A stretch of DNA of 51,134 nucleotides, taken from positions 1 through 51,134 of the forward strand of contig CACVQR010000017.1 of the NCBI GenBank assembly GCA_902756345.1. The letters are read 5' to 3'. Source of the stretch: Fibrobacter succinogenes (GTDB lineage Bacteria; Fibrobacterota; Fibrobacteria; Fibrobacterales; Fibrobacteraceae). Below the pieces are notes generated by a model that was not told the DNA's origin, searched no databases, and was given only the letters and a program-made list of their open reading frames with translations. Made by a program: the position numbers and the translations under genes. Shown one piece after another: positions 43,459-51,089 of this stretch; the first letter of the stretch is position 1, and every line of letters begins with the position of its first letter.

Positions 43459-45127
43459 TTATCGGGATTTCAATAGTAGCTTATTATTCTCTTGAAGGCC
43501 GTCGTTGTCAAAGCGAACGGTAGGATTCTTGCCGTTCTTGTAAGCTTCTTCGCTTTCGTAGAGGGAAAGGGCCACAGAAACGCCAGGCTGGGTTGCAAAA
43601 TTTACCTCGCCCACCGGAACATCGCCGCTAAACGAGAATTCCTGCGAAGCGCCGTCCTTGAAGGAAGCCTTCGGAATGCGAACAGTCTCATCAATCTGCG
43701 CAAGAGACACTCCCGTGCTATCGACGAATTCCGCCACCAAATAGACATCGAAGAAACAGGGCGCCACGCCGGTGTTCGTGACGGTAATGTTCAGCGTGTT
43801 CGTCGCAATATTGCCCGTGGCAGTGTCGGTGGAGTTTTCCGCAGTGGGCGTCGCGACGGTCAAAAGTTCCGCCTGCGTCACGGTAAAATTGTACCCGATG
43901 ACCTTGCTCACGGAATCCGCCAGCGCCTTGTTGTCCTTGTAGAAATAGTAACCGCAGTCGTTATCCTGGTCCAGAACATAGTAGGTCAGGTGCGCCGTAG
44001 TAATCGCATCCACCCAGCGTTCCGCAGTCCACTTCTGGCTACCTCCGGGAATCAGGTCGTCGTAGGTCAGCATCGTCCTGTAACCGGCGATGTTTTCGGC
44101 GATGGTCGGGAGGTTCGCGTTGTATGCCCGCAGCAAGGTATCGGGCCTGCCGGGAATGCCGATGAACCCGTCGTCGCGCTTGGTAATGCCGAGGTCCAGC
44201 GCATGCGTATAGACATCGCCAAAACCGTTGGATGGCAGCACCAGCTGGGTCTTCTTGAACACGGACGCATAATAGTCCAGCATGTCCTTCAGCACCGAGT
44301 CGGCGGGCATCACGCTCCCCAACATGTGCGAGGTGTGCCATTCGCCCCATTCGCCAAAGGTGCGGACATCGATGTATTCGATACGCGGGTCGCCGTCGTA
44401 TTTTTCGGCCAGGGCCTTCGCGAAATCCTTCGCCGCTTGCAAATAAATCGGGTCATCCCAGACGGGAGCATACGCATGGAAATCCGTCCCCCGCAAGTCA
44501 ATCTGGATTTTTTTCGCGCCCATCTCATAGACAAAGGGCGGAGTCCAGTCGTAATCCTCTTGGGGCGGGAAGTCGCTCTTGATAAACGAAGGGGTGTACG
44601 GCAGCACGCGCAGGGCGTAAGTCATATTGTGCTCGGCAAGTGCGTTCAGCAGTTTTTCCAGTTCCGTCCAGTCATAAACGCCCTTTGCGGGGTTCAGCTT
44701 GTTCCACTGCTGGTAGCCAGCCGGAACCATACGAGACCAGGTCCCACGCCCTGTTGTTCAGGGAACCGTAAGGACCGTATTCAAATTCCGGGACAAAAGT
44801 CCACGCCCCACCGGTCGGCACCGTGAAACCCTTGTGCGGATTAGAAAGCGGCCCAGCGAAAGGACTGAGCGCGTAGGTGATTTTGGTAGTGTCTGCAGAA
44901 GGAACCGAGAATGTGTCTTTCTCGTCATTGCGAGAACTCGAAGAGTTCGTGGCAATCCATGACGAACTACTTGAAAAAATGTCTGCCGACGAACTCGACT
45001 CTTCAACGGCGCTGCTTTCTGTATTCTCGGGTCCGGAGCCGCTCGAATCATCGCCACAGGCGACAAACAGTGCCACTGCAGCCATCAGAGCAATTTTTCC
45101 AAGGTATTTGCTGAAGGGTTTCGCCAT
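43459..45127 (-). pseudogene. DUF4874/DUF4832-like secreted lipoprotein, broken by a 4-bp duplication
   Basis: Two reading frames make up one protein. The first (45127 to about 44715) has a lipoprotein signal (MAKPFSKYLGKIALMAAVALFVAC), a poly-Ser linker and LSNPHKGFTVPTGGAWTF. The second (to 43459) has QQWNKLNPAKGVYDWTELEKLL and a TIM-barrel-like part with GYRTMLTYDDLIPGG. Both match the DUF4874 and DUF4832 pair of glycoside-hydrolase-like proteins. The join holds a tandem GGCT duplication (plus strand AGCCAGCC, 44715-44722); removing one copy restores YGSGYQQWNKL. Unless this is phase variation or a sequencing error, the gene is inactive. The Ser linker also contains an inserted palindromic repeat at 44923-44964. 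Confidence 0.8.
44923..44964. repeat. Palindromic repeat inserted in frame in the lipoprotein linker
   Basis: The element starts CGTCATTGCGAG and ends GGCAATCCATGACG. In the centre, GAACTC (44934-44939) and GAGTTC (44943-44948) form a perfect hairpin with loop GAA. It is related to the intergenic copy at 8730-8765. On the minus strand it is translated as roughly SWIATNSSSSRNDEK within the poly-Ser linker. Confidence 0.75.
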
Positions 45128-45220
45128 ATTTTAAGTATAATAAAAAAAAGTCAATTTTTTTAATAATTTTTATTGGAAAAGGTAAATTTTTTGATTATTT
45201 TTTATAGAAAAAGGTAACAA

Positions 45221-46576
45221 ATGCTATACCGTAAGAATGAAATTTTGATTAAAAATTGGCTAAAAAGCGATAAAAAAGCCATTTTACTGACGGGAGCCCG
45301 CCAGACGGGGAAAACATTCCTTATAAGGCATGTTCTTGAGTCAAATAGTCAAAATTTCGTCGAAATCAACTTCTTGAAGAGTCCCGAACTGCTGGGGGTA
45401 CTCGAATCCGCCAAGAACAAGGATTTTTCGGCATTCTTTACACGACTCCAGTTTGCCACGCGGAAGGAACTCACCAAGGGGAATACAATCATCTTTCTGG
45501 ACGAGGTGCAAGAATACAAGGAAATCCTGACCGCCATAAAATTTCTTGTGGAGGATGGCTCGTTCCGGTATGTCCTCAGCGGCTCGCTCCTGGGCGTAGA
45601 ACTATCAGACCTTCGTTCGGCTCCGGTGGGCTACTTGCCAATCGTCGAGATGTGCCCGATGGATTTCGAGGAATTCCTTATTGCACAGAAGATTCCTGCT
45701 GACGCTTTGGCTCGGCTGCGAGAAAACTTTACCGCCAAGACCCCAGTTGATGAATTTGTCCACAACAAAATTTTAGACGCCTTCTATACCTACCTGATTG
45801 TCGGGGGTATGCCAGCCGCCGTGCAGAAGTTCGTTGATTCGAACGACCTGAACGCAGTCACGCGAATCCACAAGGACATTCTCAAACAGTACAAGTGGGA
45901 TTTTTCAAAATACGAGAAGGAACGCAAACTTCACCTGATAAACACTTACGACTTGATTCCTTCCGAATTGAACTCCAAGAACAAGCGTTACATGTTCGCC
46001 GACCTGGGAGCCAAGCAGAAGTTCGGCCGTTACGAGAACAGTTTCAACTGGCTCATTGACGCGGGCGTCGCAATACCGACTTTCAATACGACAGAACCCG
46101 TAGTCCCTTTAAAGATCAACAAGCAGAACAATTTGTTCAAGCTGTTCCTTTCGGATGTGGGGCTATTGACAACAAGCTACGGGCGGGCTTCGCAGATGCA
46201 GCTGCTACAGGGCGGACACGATATGAACTGCGGTGCCATTTTCGAAAATGCGGTCGCCCAGGAACTGCACACCCATGGTTACGACGGCTATTATTTCAAC
46301 AGCAAGAAACTCGGTGAACTCGACTTTATCATCGAATACGAGGGCAAGTGCCTCCCCATCGAAGTCAAGAGCGGCAAGGACTACACCAAGCATTCCGCCT
46401 TGAATAACGTGCTGCAAATAAAAAATTACGACATTCCTCAGGCTTTCGTATTCGCAAACACAAACGTCTCTGTCCGGGGAAACATCACCTATTTCCCCAT
46501 CTACATGATTATGTTCTTAAACGAAACCGCCACGCCATTGCCGACAATGCCGCGACTGGACTTGTCAGATTTGTAA
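45221..46576 (+). CDS. AAA+ ATPase with DUF4143 domain
   Basis: This 451-aa protein has Walker A GARQTGKT (25-32) and Walker B NTIIFLDEVQ (about 88-97). The AAA part is followed by a helical region and the C-terminal DUF4143 domain. That ends in LGELDFIIEYEGKCLPIEVKSGKD, whose spaced Asp and IEVK triad looks like a restriction-nuclease fold. This family is common in Bacteroidetes and Fibrobacter, often in mobile or defence regions, but its role is unknown. The leader is very AT-rich, with a tandem duplication of about 33 bases around AAAAGGTAA (two copies before the ATG). It begins the accessory right end of the window. Confidence 0.88.
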   Translation: MLYRKNEILIKNWLKSDKKAILLTGARQTGKTFLIRHVLESNSQNFVEINFLKSPELLGVLESAKNKDFSAFFTRLQFATRKELTKGNTIIFLDEVQEYKEILTAIKFLVEDGSFRYVLSGSLLGVELSDLRSAPVGYLPIVEMCPMDFEEFLIAQKIPADALARLRENFTAKTPVDEFVHNKILDAFYTYLIVGGMPAAVQKFVDSNDLNAVTRIHKDILKQYKWDFSKYEKERKLHLINTYDLIPSELNSKNKRYMFADLGAKQKFGRYENSFNWLIDAGVAIPTFNTTEPVVPLKINKQNNLFKLFLSDVGLLTTSYGRASQMQLLQGGHDMNCGAIFENAVAQELHTHGYDGYYFNSKKLGELDFIIEYEGKCLPIEVKSGKDYTKHSALNNVLQIKNYDIPQAFVFANTNVSVRGNITYFPIYMIMFLNETATPLPTMPRLDLSDL

Positions 46577-46582
46577 AACTAG

Positions 46583-46679
46583 AAGGCTCATGCCGAAGGC
46601 CGAGCCCTTGTTCGCGTGCGGTGCAGGCAGAGCCGTGGCTGAAGCGACCTTTGGACACTTGGCCTTTAGGCCTTAGTGT
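46583..46679. repeat. Two nested hairpins upstream of the toxin-antitoxin genes
   Basis: First, GGCTC (46585-46589) and GAGCC (46602-46606) enclose GCC/GGC with loop GAA. Second, ACACT (46655-46659) and AGTGT (46675-46679) enclose GGCC/GGCC with loop TTTA. The remaining gap to 46828 is AT-rich, with a further AAGAAA/TTTCTT hairpin near 46770. It is the end of the ATPase transcript or the leader of the toxin gene. Confidence 0.6.
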
Positions 46680-46828
46680 ACATTCCCCCCTTTAGGTGGT
46701 GCGGGACCCCTCCCCCTTCAGTTATCAATAAAATCGACCCTATTTTTGTAAAAATAAGAAACCCCTTGCGTTTCTTAAAAATTTTTATTATATTAAAAAA
46801 GAGATTTTTGATTAACGGTGGAGGTTTC

Positions 46829-47146
46829 TTGAAAGTTGAGTTTAGAGATAAGGATTTGGAACTTTGCGCAATGGATGAGGCTTATGCAATACGGCGAATG
46901 GGCAAAAAACGGGCTAAATGCTACAGGAATCGAATCTTCTCCTTGCACTTAGCTAAAAATTTTGCCGCTCTGCCTTCGCTTCCAGGACATTTTCATGAAT
47001 TGGTCGGAAACCGAAAAGGACAATGGGCATGCGACCTTGATCAACCATACCGATTGATTATTTGGGGAGCAGAGCCAAACAAAGTTGTTATTTGGACTGA
47101 AGTTGCCGAAGCCGAAGTCGTAGAAATTGTAGATTATCATAAATAG
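46829..47146 (+). CDS. higB: HigB-type toxin (RelE/ParE superfamily)
   Basis: This 105-aa protein has the HigB layout. It is a compact mRNA-interferase fold starting KVEFRDKDLELCAMDEAYAIRRMGKKRAKCYRNRIFSLHLAKNFAALPSLPGHFHELVGNRKGQWACDLDQPYRLIIW. The C-terminal Arg of PYRLIIW and the acidic tail match the family. It should cut mRNA at the ribosome unless neutralised. I choose TTG 46829 as the start because GGAGG lies just upstream; a start at 46676 would add 51 unrelated residues. The antitoxin gene follows after 11 bases, the usual HigB-before-HigA order. Confidence 0.85.
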   Translation: MKVEFRDKDLELCAMDEAYAIRRMGKKRAKCYRNRIFSLHLAKNFAALPSLPGHFHELVGNRKGQWACDLDQPYRLIIWGAEPNKVVIWTEVAEAEVVEIVDYHK

Positions 47147-47157
47147 AGAGGAATAAC

Positions 47158-48168
47158 ATGGCAGAAGAAAAAGAACTCATTTTGTGGGGGGCAACGTCCC
47201 CTGGAGAAATTCTTGAAGAAAAACTTCAAGAAATGAATGTGGATGTTAACGATTTCGCCGCCCGAATCGGCTACACACCCAAGACGGTGAACGAATTGCT
47301 CAGAGCTAAGTGCAGGGTGACGCCAGAAATGGCCTACAGCCTTGAATTTGGGACAGGAATTCCCCAGTATTGTTGGCTAGAAGCACAAAAGTTGTACGAA
47401 CGGGATCTCTGGCGAGAAAAAATCAAGAAATCCCTCAAGAAAAGTGTTGTTTGGCGCAAGCTCTTCCCCATCGGAGAACTCAATCCGCGCACATGGATCA
47501 AGGACTTCAACAACAAGGAAGACGGCGTGTCGCCCATCCTCAAGTTCTTCGGGGTAGCAAGCCCCAAGGCATGGGAAAATTACTACTACAAGAACCGCCT
47601 GAAGGTGGCCTTCCGCATCTCGCTGGCCGAAACCGAAGACCCGTACGCGGCCTCCGTGTGGATGCGCCGCGGCGAAATCCTCGCCGACGAAATCAAGATG
47701 GAAAAGCAGAACGACAAGAAGGTGCGTTCCGCCATCAAGAAGGCGATGCCGCAATTCGTGGAACTGGCCAAAAACGACGTTGCCGCGTGGGAAGATTTAC
47801 GCCGCAAGAAGGCATTGCCCAAGCCGAAGGTGGGCGAAGATTTCATTGACGACGGCATGCACAAGTTGCAGGAACTGGGCGCAAAGCTCGGAATCAAGGT
47901 GCTCTACGCGCAGAACTTCAAGTCGGCGCCGATTCATGGCATGGCCCGCTGGTACAAGGACATCCCCGTCATCCAGCTGCACGACCGTTTCAAGGACCGC
48001 AACGCGTTCTGGTTCACGTTCTTCCATGAGCTCGGCCACATCGTGCTCCACGGCAAGAAGGACATCTTCATCAAGAACGTCTATTACGGCAACAAGAACC
48101 AGCAGAAGGACGACGAGGCAAACGCATTCGCGCAAAAATACATGGTGCAGGCAGGGCTAGAAGTCTAG
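47158..48168 (+). CDS. higA: HigA-type antitoxin fused to an ImmA/IrrE metallopeptidase
   Basis: This 336-aa protein has a helix-turn-helix at the N-terminus (SPGEILEEKLQEMNVDVNDFAARIGYTPKTVNELLRAKCRVTPEMAYSLE), the HigA/XRE type. A helical linker leads to a C-terminal ImmA/IrrE-like zinc peptidase with HELGH (His290, Glu291, His294). It should bind and silence its own promoter, block HigB, and may itself cleave regulators. Plain HigA is about 100 aa, so this is a long fusion form seen in some toxin-antitoxin loci. AGAGGAA lies seven bases before the start. The 3' part has higher GC than the toxin gene. Confidence 0.88.
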   Translation: MAEEKELILWGATSPGEILEEKLQEMNVDVNDFAARIGYTPKTVNELLRAKCRVTPEMAYSLEFGTGIPQYCWLEAQKLYERDLWREKIKKSLKKSVVWRKLFPIGELNPRTWIKDFNNKEDGVSPILKFFGVASPKAWENYYYKNRLKVAFRISLAETEDPYAASVWMRRGEILADEIKMEKQNDKKVRSAIKKAMPQFVELAKNDVAAWEDLRRKKALPKPKVGEDFIDDGMHKLQELGAKLGIKVLYAQNFKSAPIHGMARWYKDIPVIQLHDRFKDRNAFWFTFFHELGHIVLHGKKDIFIKNVYYGNKNQQKDDEANAFAQKYMVQAGLEV

Positions 48169-48185
48169 GGGGAAAGGCTCTTTTT

Positions 48186-48237
48186 CAAAAGTCCTATGAA
48201 AAATGTAATTTCTGCTGCAAAAGTCCTATGACTTTTG
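48186..48237. repeat. Direct repeat pair and hairpin after the antitoxin gene
   Basis: CAAAAGTCCTATGA occurs twice, at 48186-48199 and 48218-48231, 32 bases apart. The second copy is also the left arm of a perfect hairpin, CAAAAGTC/GACTTTTG with loop CTAT. The 144-base gap lies between convergent genes. The hairpin could end transcription. Confidence 0.6.
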
Positions 48238-48312
48238 TACACGAACTCAGCGATTTGGAAACGATGGAAAACGTTTGACTAGGAAGGAACTCGGACATTT
48301 ACGAATGTTCTT

Positions 48313-49404
48313 TTAACGAGAAATCCCTTTCCCTATATCGGCTACAATTTTTTTGAGGACATCTTTTTCTACACTTGAAAACTTGCCGATAGACAGGACT
48401 CTTGTTTTCCAATGTTCAAAGTGTTGTTGTGGGAGTTCCTTTTTATTGAATGCTTTGGCAATATCAGCTTTCCATTCGTTAATTTTGCCTATTACCTGCG
48501 GAACGTTCACTCCATTTACGACCGTGCGACCGCCAGCGGAAAAATTATCGCGGAATGATGGACAAACAACGCCTTTCCTCTGCAACAACCATTGACAAGC
48601 GTATTCATAATCGCCCTCCAAAACACTCGGAGAGGCGATAAGCATTTCAATTTTTATCTCTTGTTTTTCATCTGCCGAAAGCTTATTCCAAAATTTCACC
48701 TTATTGTTAACAAGTGAACTTGCGAATTTTTCTTCCGCCAAATCAAGTTTTGAAAATTCATCAATATTTGGGCTAAACCACCATAAGTCTTCTCCATCAC
48801 TTGTTGCGTTACGCTTCATTTTAGAATCGACCATATAGGTTCTGAACGCATCAAAAGGATTTTTCATATGACGAATTTCATCATATGATTTACCCAATCT
48901 CTTAAAAAGAGACTTTTCTCTTGAAACATTCATATCCAACATGTAGCGAGGACTATGCGTAACGGCAACGTCTTCCACACAATCTTCAAACGAACGATAT
49001 TTAATTTCAAAAGGGTTTTGCTTGCCGCAAAATACATGGATTCTGCTGACATCAGGGATCCTTGTTGATTCCATAATGCTGCCGCCCATTACTTTCCATG
49101 AATCATTTCGTGTACTAAGAGTTTTGACCTCTATGCCCAAAGCTTGATTCTTATTGATTCTTGCGACAATATCAGGAAATTTATGACCGCCAATATATTC
49201 AATATTCCAATCGGGAACCCCAACAAAATCTTTTGACTTGTCTAGAGCTTTGCATACCTCACCTTCAAAAATCTTCCAAAAATCACCGCTAGCAAATCGA
49301 GACGAATCCCTCTGCAATCGTTCTTTCGCACACGAGAGCAGATTATTGAAGTTCTCCAACGTCCTTGGATCACAAATTAATTTTTCGCCAACGGAAATAG
49401 ACAT
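48313..49404 (-). CDS. Type II restriction endonuclease (PD-(D/E)XK fold), predicted
   Basis: This 363-aa protein has a restriction-type catalytic core: Pro77-Asp78 in HKFPDIVARINKNQALGIEVKT, with Glu92 and Lys94 as the second part of the triad. It also has a following RIHVFCGK strand. The gene starts two bases after the stop of a C5 DNA methyltransferase on the same strand, so the two form a restriction-modification operon. The recognition sequence cannot be read. Low GC sets it apart from the core genes. Confidence 0.8.
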   Translation of the reverse strand: MSISVGEKLICDPRTLENFNNLLSCAKERLQRDSSRFASGDFWKIFEGEVCKALDKSKDFVGVPDWNIEYIGGHKFPDIVARINKNQALGIEVKTLSTRNDSWKVMGGSIMESTRIPDVSRIHVFCGKQNPFEIKYRSFEDCVEDVAVTHSPRYMLDMNVSREKSLFKRLGKSYDEIRHMKNPFDAFRTYMVDSKMKRNATSDGEDLWWFSPNIDEFSKLDLAEEKFASSLVNNKVKFWNKLSADEKQEIKIEMLIASPSVLEGDYEYACQWLLQRKGVVCPSFRDNFSAGGRTVVNGVNVPQVIGKINEWKADIAKAFNKKELPQQHFEHWKTRVLSIGKFSSVEKDVLKKIVADIGKGISR

Positions 49405-49406
49405 GT

Positions 49407-50633
49407 TTATTCCCCGAATAAATCATTCCAAAGAGATTCAAGTCTTTTCCCAATTGAGTAACCAAGCAAAGGTGGGACCGCATTCCCGATAACTTTATAG
49501 GCATCAGATGAATTGACTTTATTGGTTCCGTCGTTAAAGATGAATTCATAATCATCGGGAAAAGTTTGAATCCTTGCGCATTCACGAACACTCAAACGAC
49601 GTTCCTGCAATCCTTTGTTCAATTCAGACAAAATCTTTCCGCCATGTTCTTCGCTCAACCTGCGATATTCAATATTGCCATGATGTTCGCTTCGGATTGT
49701 CGGACCGATACCGTCCATATCGATTTCGGAGCTGCCCTGCATTTTACCATAGTATTTCGCTTTTGAGTAAGCCATCTGTGCGGCATCTGAGCTTTCGTCA
49801 GGCTCTTTCAATCCAACGAAGGCATCCTTGCAGGTGACGATTTTTTGAAGACCTTCTCCATGCGTCTTTATCGGGTACGGATAATATGGCGATTTCTCGG
49901 AGTTCTTTTCTATGTCGGCAAGAATTTTGGGATTGGCATATTTTCTTGAAATGCCAATAAAAACAACACGCTCGCGACTTTGTGGAACGCCATATTCCCA
50001 GGCCTTCAAGACCTGAGCATCAACAACGCAATACCCTTTATCGATGTTGCGAAAGTCGGTTTCAATAATCTTCTTGGCGTCGCCTAATGAAACGAGACCT
50101 TTTACGTTTTCAGCGATAAAAACTTTTGGCTTGACGATTTCGATGACCTGTTTCATCCAAAGATACAGGGTTCCTCTAGATTCATTTTCAGCGTGTTCTT
50201 CGTTTACACCATTGTGACTTTTGGCTGAATCAAACCCAAGACGTTTTCCTGCAACCGAGAAATCCTGACAAGGGAAACCGCCTGTGACAACATCTATATT
50301 TTTAGGGAATTGGAATTCACCCGACTTACTCTTCTTGACTAGATCTACAATGGATTCTACTCTGTATATCCCGTCGATTTTCTTTCTATTGCCGAAGAAG
50401 TGGTTCCACGCCTTTTGCGCACAGGGCAGGATGTCATTTGCGAAAACGGTCTGAAAACGATTCTTATTCAAGCGAACGAAATTTCGGTTGATATTTTCTT
50501 CTATCCAATCCGGATGGATTTTTTCGTTGACAGATTTCTTGAGAGTGGTAAAGCCACCCTCAAGCCCAAGGTCGAGTCCTCCGCAGCCGGAGAACAGAGA
50601 AAGCACACGAAGTGCATTCTTGCCAGAAGCCAT
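49407..50633 (-). CDS. C5-cytosine DNA methyltransferase
   Basis: This 408-aa protein has the ordered motifs of 5-methylcytosine methyltransferases: FSGCGGLDLG (motif I, about 14-23), the catalytic PCQ with Cys122 (GGFPCQDFSVAG, motif IV), ENV (175-177, motif VI), QSRER (218-222, motif VIII) and VIGNAVPP (motif X) near the end. The variable target-recognition region lies before motif IX (about residues 270-330). It protects host DNA from the endonuclease encoded just downstream. A 58-bp palindrome lies eight bases before its start codon. Confidence 0.95.
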   Translation of the reverse strand: MASGKNALRVLSLFSGCGGLDLGLEGGFTTLKKSVNEKIHPDWIEENINRNFVRLNKNRFQTVFANDILPCAQKAWNHFFGNRKKIDGIYRVESIVDLVKKSKSGEFQFPKNIDVVTGGFPCQDFSVAGKRLGFDSAKSHNGVNEEHAENESRGTLYLWMKQVIEIVKPKVFIAENVKGLVSLGDAKKIIETDFRNIDKGYCVVDAQVLKAWEYGVPQSRERVVFIGISRKYANPKILADIEKNSEKSPYYPYPIKTHGEGLQKIVTCKDAFVGLKEPDESSDAAQMAYSKAKYYGKMQGSSEIDMDGIGPTIRSEHHGNIEYRRLSEEHGGKILSELNKGLQERRLSVRECARIQTFPDDYEFIFNDGTNKVNSSDAYKVIGNAVPPLLGYSIGKRLESLWNDLFGE

Positions 50634-50640
50634 AACGCCT

Positions 50641-50698
50641 CGATGTTCCTACGGAACAGGTGAAATGTTCTGTTTTCACTTCTGTTCACGAAACATCG
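50641..50698. promoter_or_regulatory. 58-bp nested dyad upstream of the methyltransferase gene
   Basis: CGATGTT (50641-50647) mirrors AACATCG (50692-50698), GAACA (50654-50658) mirrors TGTTC (50683-50687), and GTGAAA (50660-50665) mirrors TTTCAC (50674-50679), all about one centre. A competing small hairpin GTTCC/GGAAC (loop TAC) lies at 50645-50657. It is placed as a leader or operator of the restriction-modification operon; the methyltransferase or an unseen controller might bind it. Confidence 0.5.
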
Positions 50699-50729
50699 AC
50701 ATGCTTCGACAAGAGAATGCCCAAATAGA

Positions 50730-50750
50730 ACTCACCCCAATGAGGTGAGT
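50730..50750. repeat. 7-bp hairpin
   Basis: ACTCACC (50730-50736) pairs with GGTGAGT (50744-50750), loop CCAATGA. It lies in the non-coding stretch 50634-51088, between the methyltransferase dyad and the three-copy motif, with no T-run. Function unknown. Confidence 0.5.
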
Positions 50751-50770
50751 CCCATTTGTCCAATTCCTGC

Positions 50771-51023
50771 TGCGTTAAAAATTTGGTCGTATTTTAAGGA
50801 CGCAAGAACGGGAGCAAAAACGTTTGTCTTCGTTCCTACCCTCAATATTCGATAAAACAAAAAAGCGTGGTATCGAATACTTTTCCGTCCTTAGGCAACG
50901 ACCAAGAAGCCCTGCGCAGAAAAAGCAAACGACCCACGCCCAATTCTGGGTGTGCGTTGTAAGCTCTATTCTTCTGCACAAAAACTTTGGTCGTGTTTTA
51001 AGGACGCGAGAATAAGAGCAAAA
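50771..51023. repeat. Three-copy bipartite repeat TTGGTCGT-N4-TAAGGACG, one copy inverted
   Basis: Copies A (50783-50802, plus), B (50886-50905, minus) and C (50987-51006, plus) share both 8-base halves exactly and differ in the four bases between (ATTT, TGCC, GTTT). Copies A and C share about 50 bases including flanks (50771-50820 and 50975-51023). A and B can pair, as can B and C. TATTCGATA (50846-50854) and TATCGAATA (50871-50879) form another stem between A and B, and CACGCCCA/TGGGTGTG (50936-50955) a further one between B and C. No convincing ORF covers it. Confidence 0.75.
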
Positions 51024-51055
51024 AACTCTAAAACCGTGTCTTATACTGAAAAAAG

Positions 51056-51089
51056 TTGACACTACTCAAAAAAGCAGGAGTAGTGCCAA
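51056..51089 (+). promoter_or_regulatory. Hairpin enclosing the ribosome site of the last gene
   Basis: CACTACTC (51060-51067) pairs with GAGTAGTG (51078-51085), extended by TTG (51056-51058) with CAA (51087-51089) across one mismatch. The Shine-Dalgarno AGGAG (51076-51080) overlaps the right arm, and the A of the ATG is in the extended stem. Translation could be held back when it folds. Alternatively it is a terminal inverted repeat of a mobile element. Confidence 0.45.

Noticed and set aside
44715-44722. Programmed ribosomal frameshift at the lipoprotein break
   Set aside because: There is no slippery heptamer or downstream pseudoknot; a 4-bp tandem duplication explains the break more simply.
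44672-45127. Independent 151-aa lipoprotein gene
   Set aside because: Its last 17 residues come from the wrong frame after the GGCT duplication; the true continuation lies in the next frame.
44877-45134. Plus-strand 85-aa frame opposite the lipoprotein gene
   Set aside because: It is the antisense of the Ser-rich linker and inserted repeat, without a ribosome site.
46676-46828. N-terminal extension of the HigB toxin to 46676
   Set aside because: The 51 extra residues are not toxin-like and come from a hairpin-rich leader. GGAGG directly before TTG 46829 marks the better start.
50771-51023. CRISPR array
   Set aside because: There are only three repeats, one inverted, with spacings of about 80-100 bases, and no cas genes.
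50775-51062. 95-aa minus-strand frame across the right-end repeat
   Set aside because: Its two similar peptides (RVLKTRPKF and VLKIRPNF) are simply the translated repeat copies A and C; no good ribosome site was seen.
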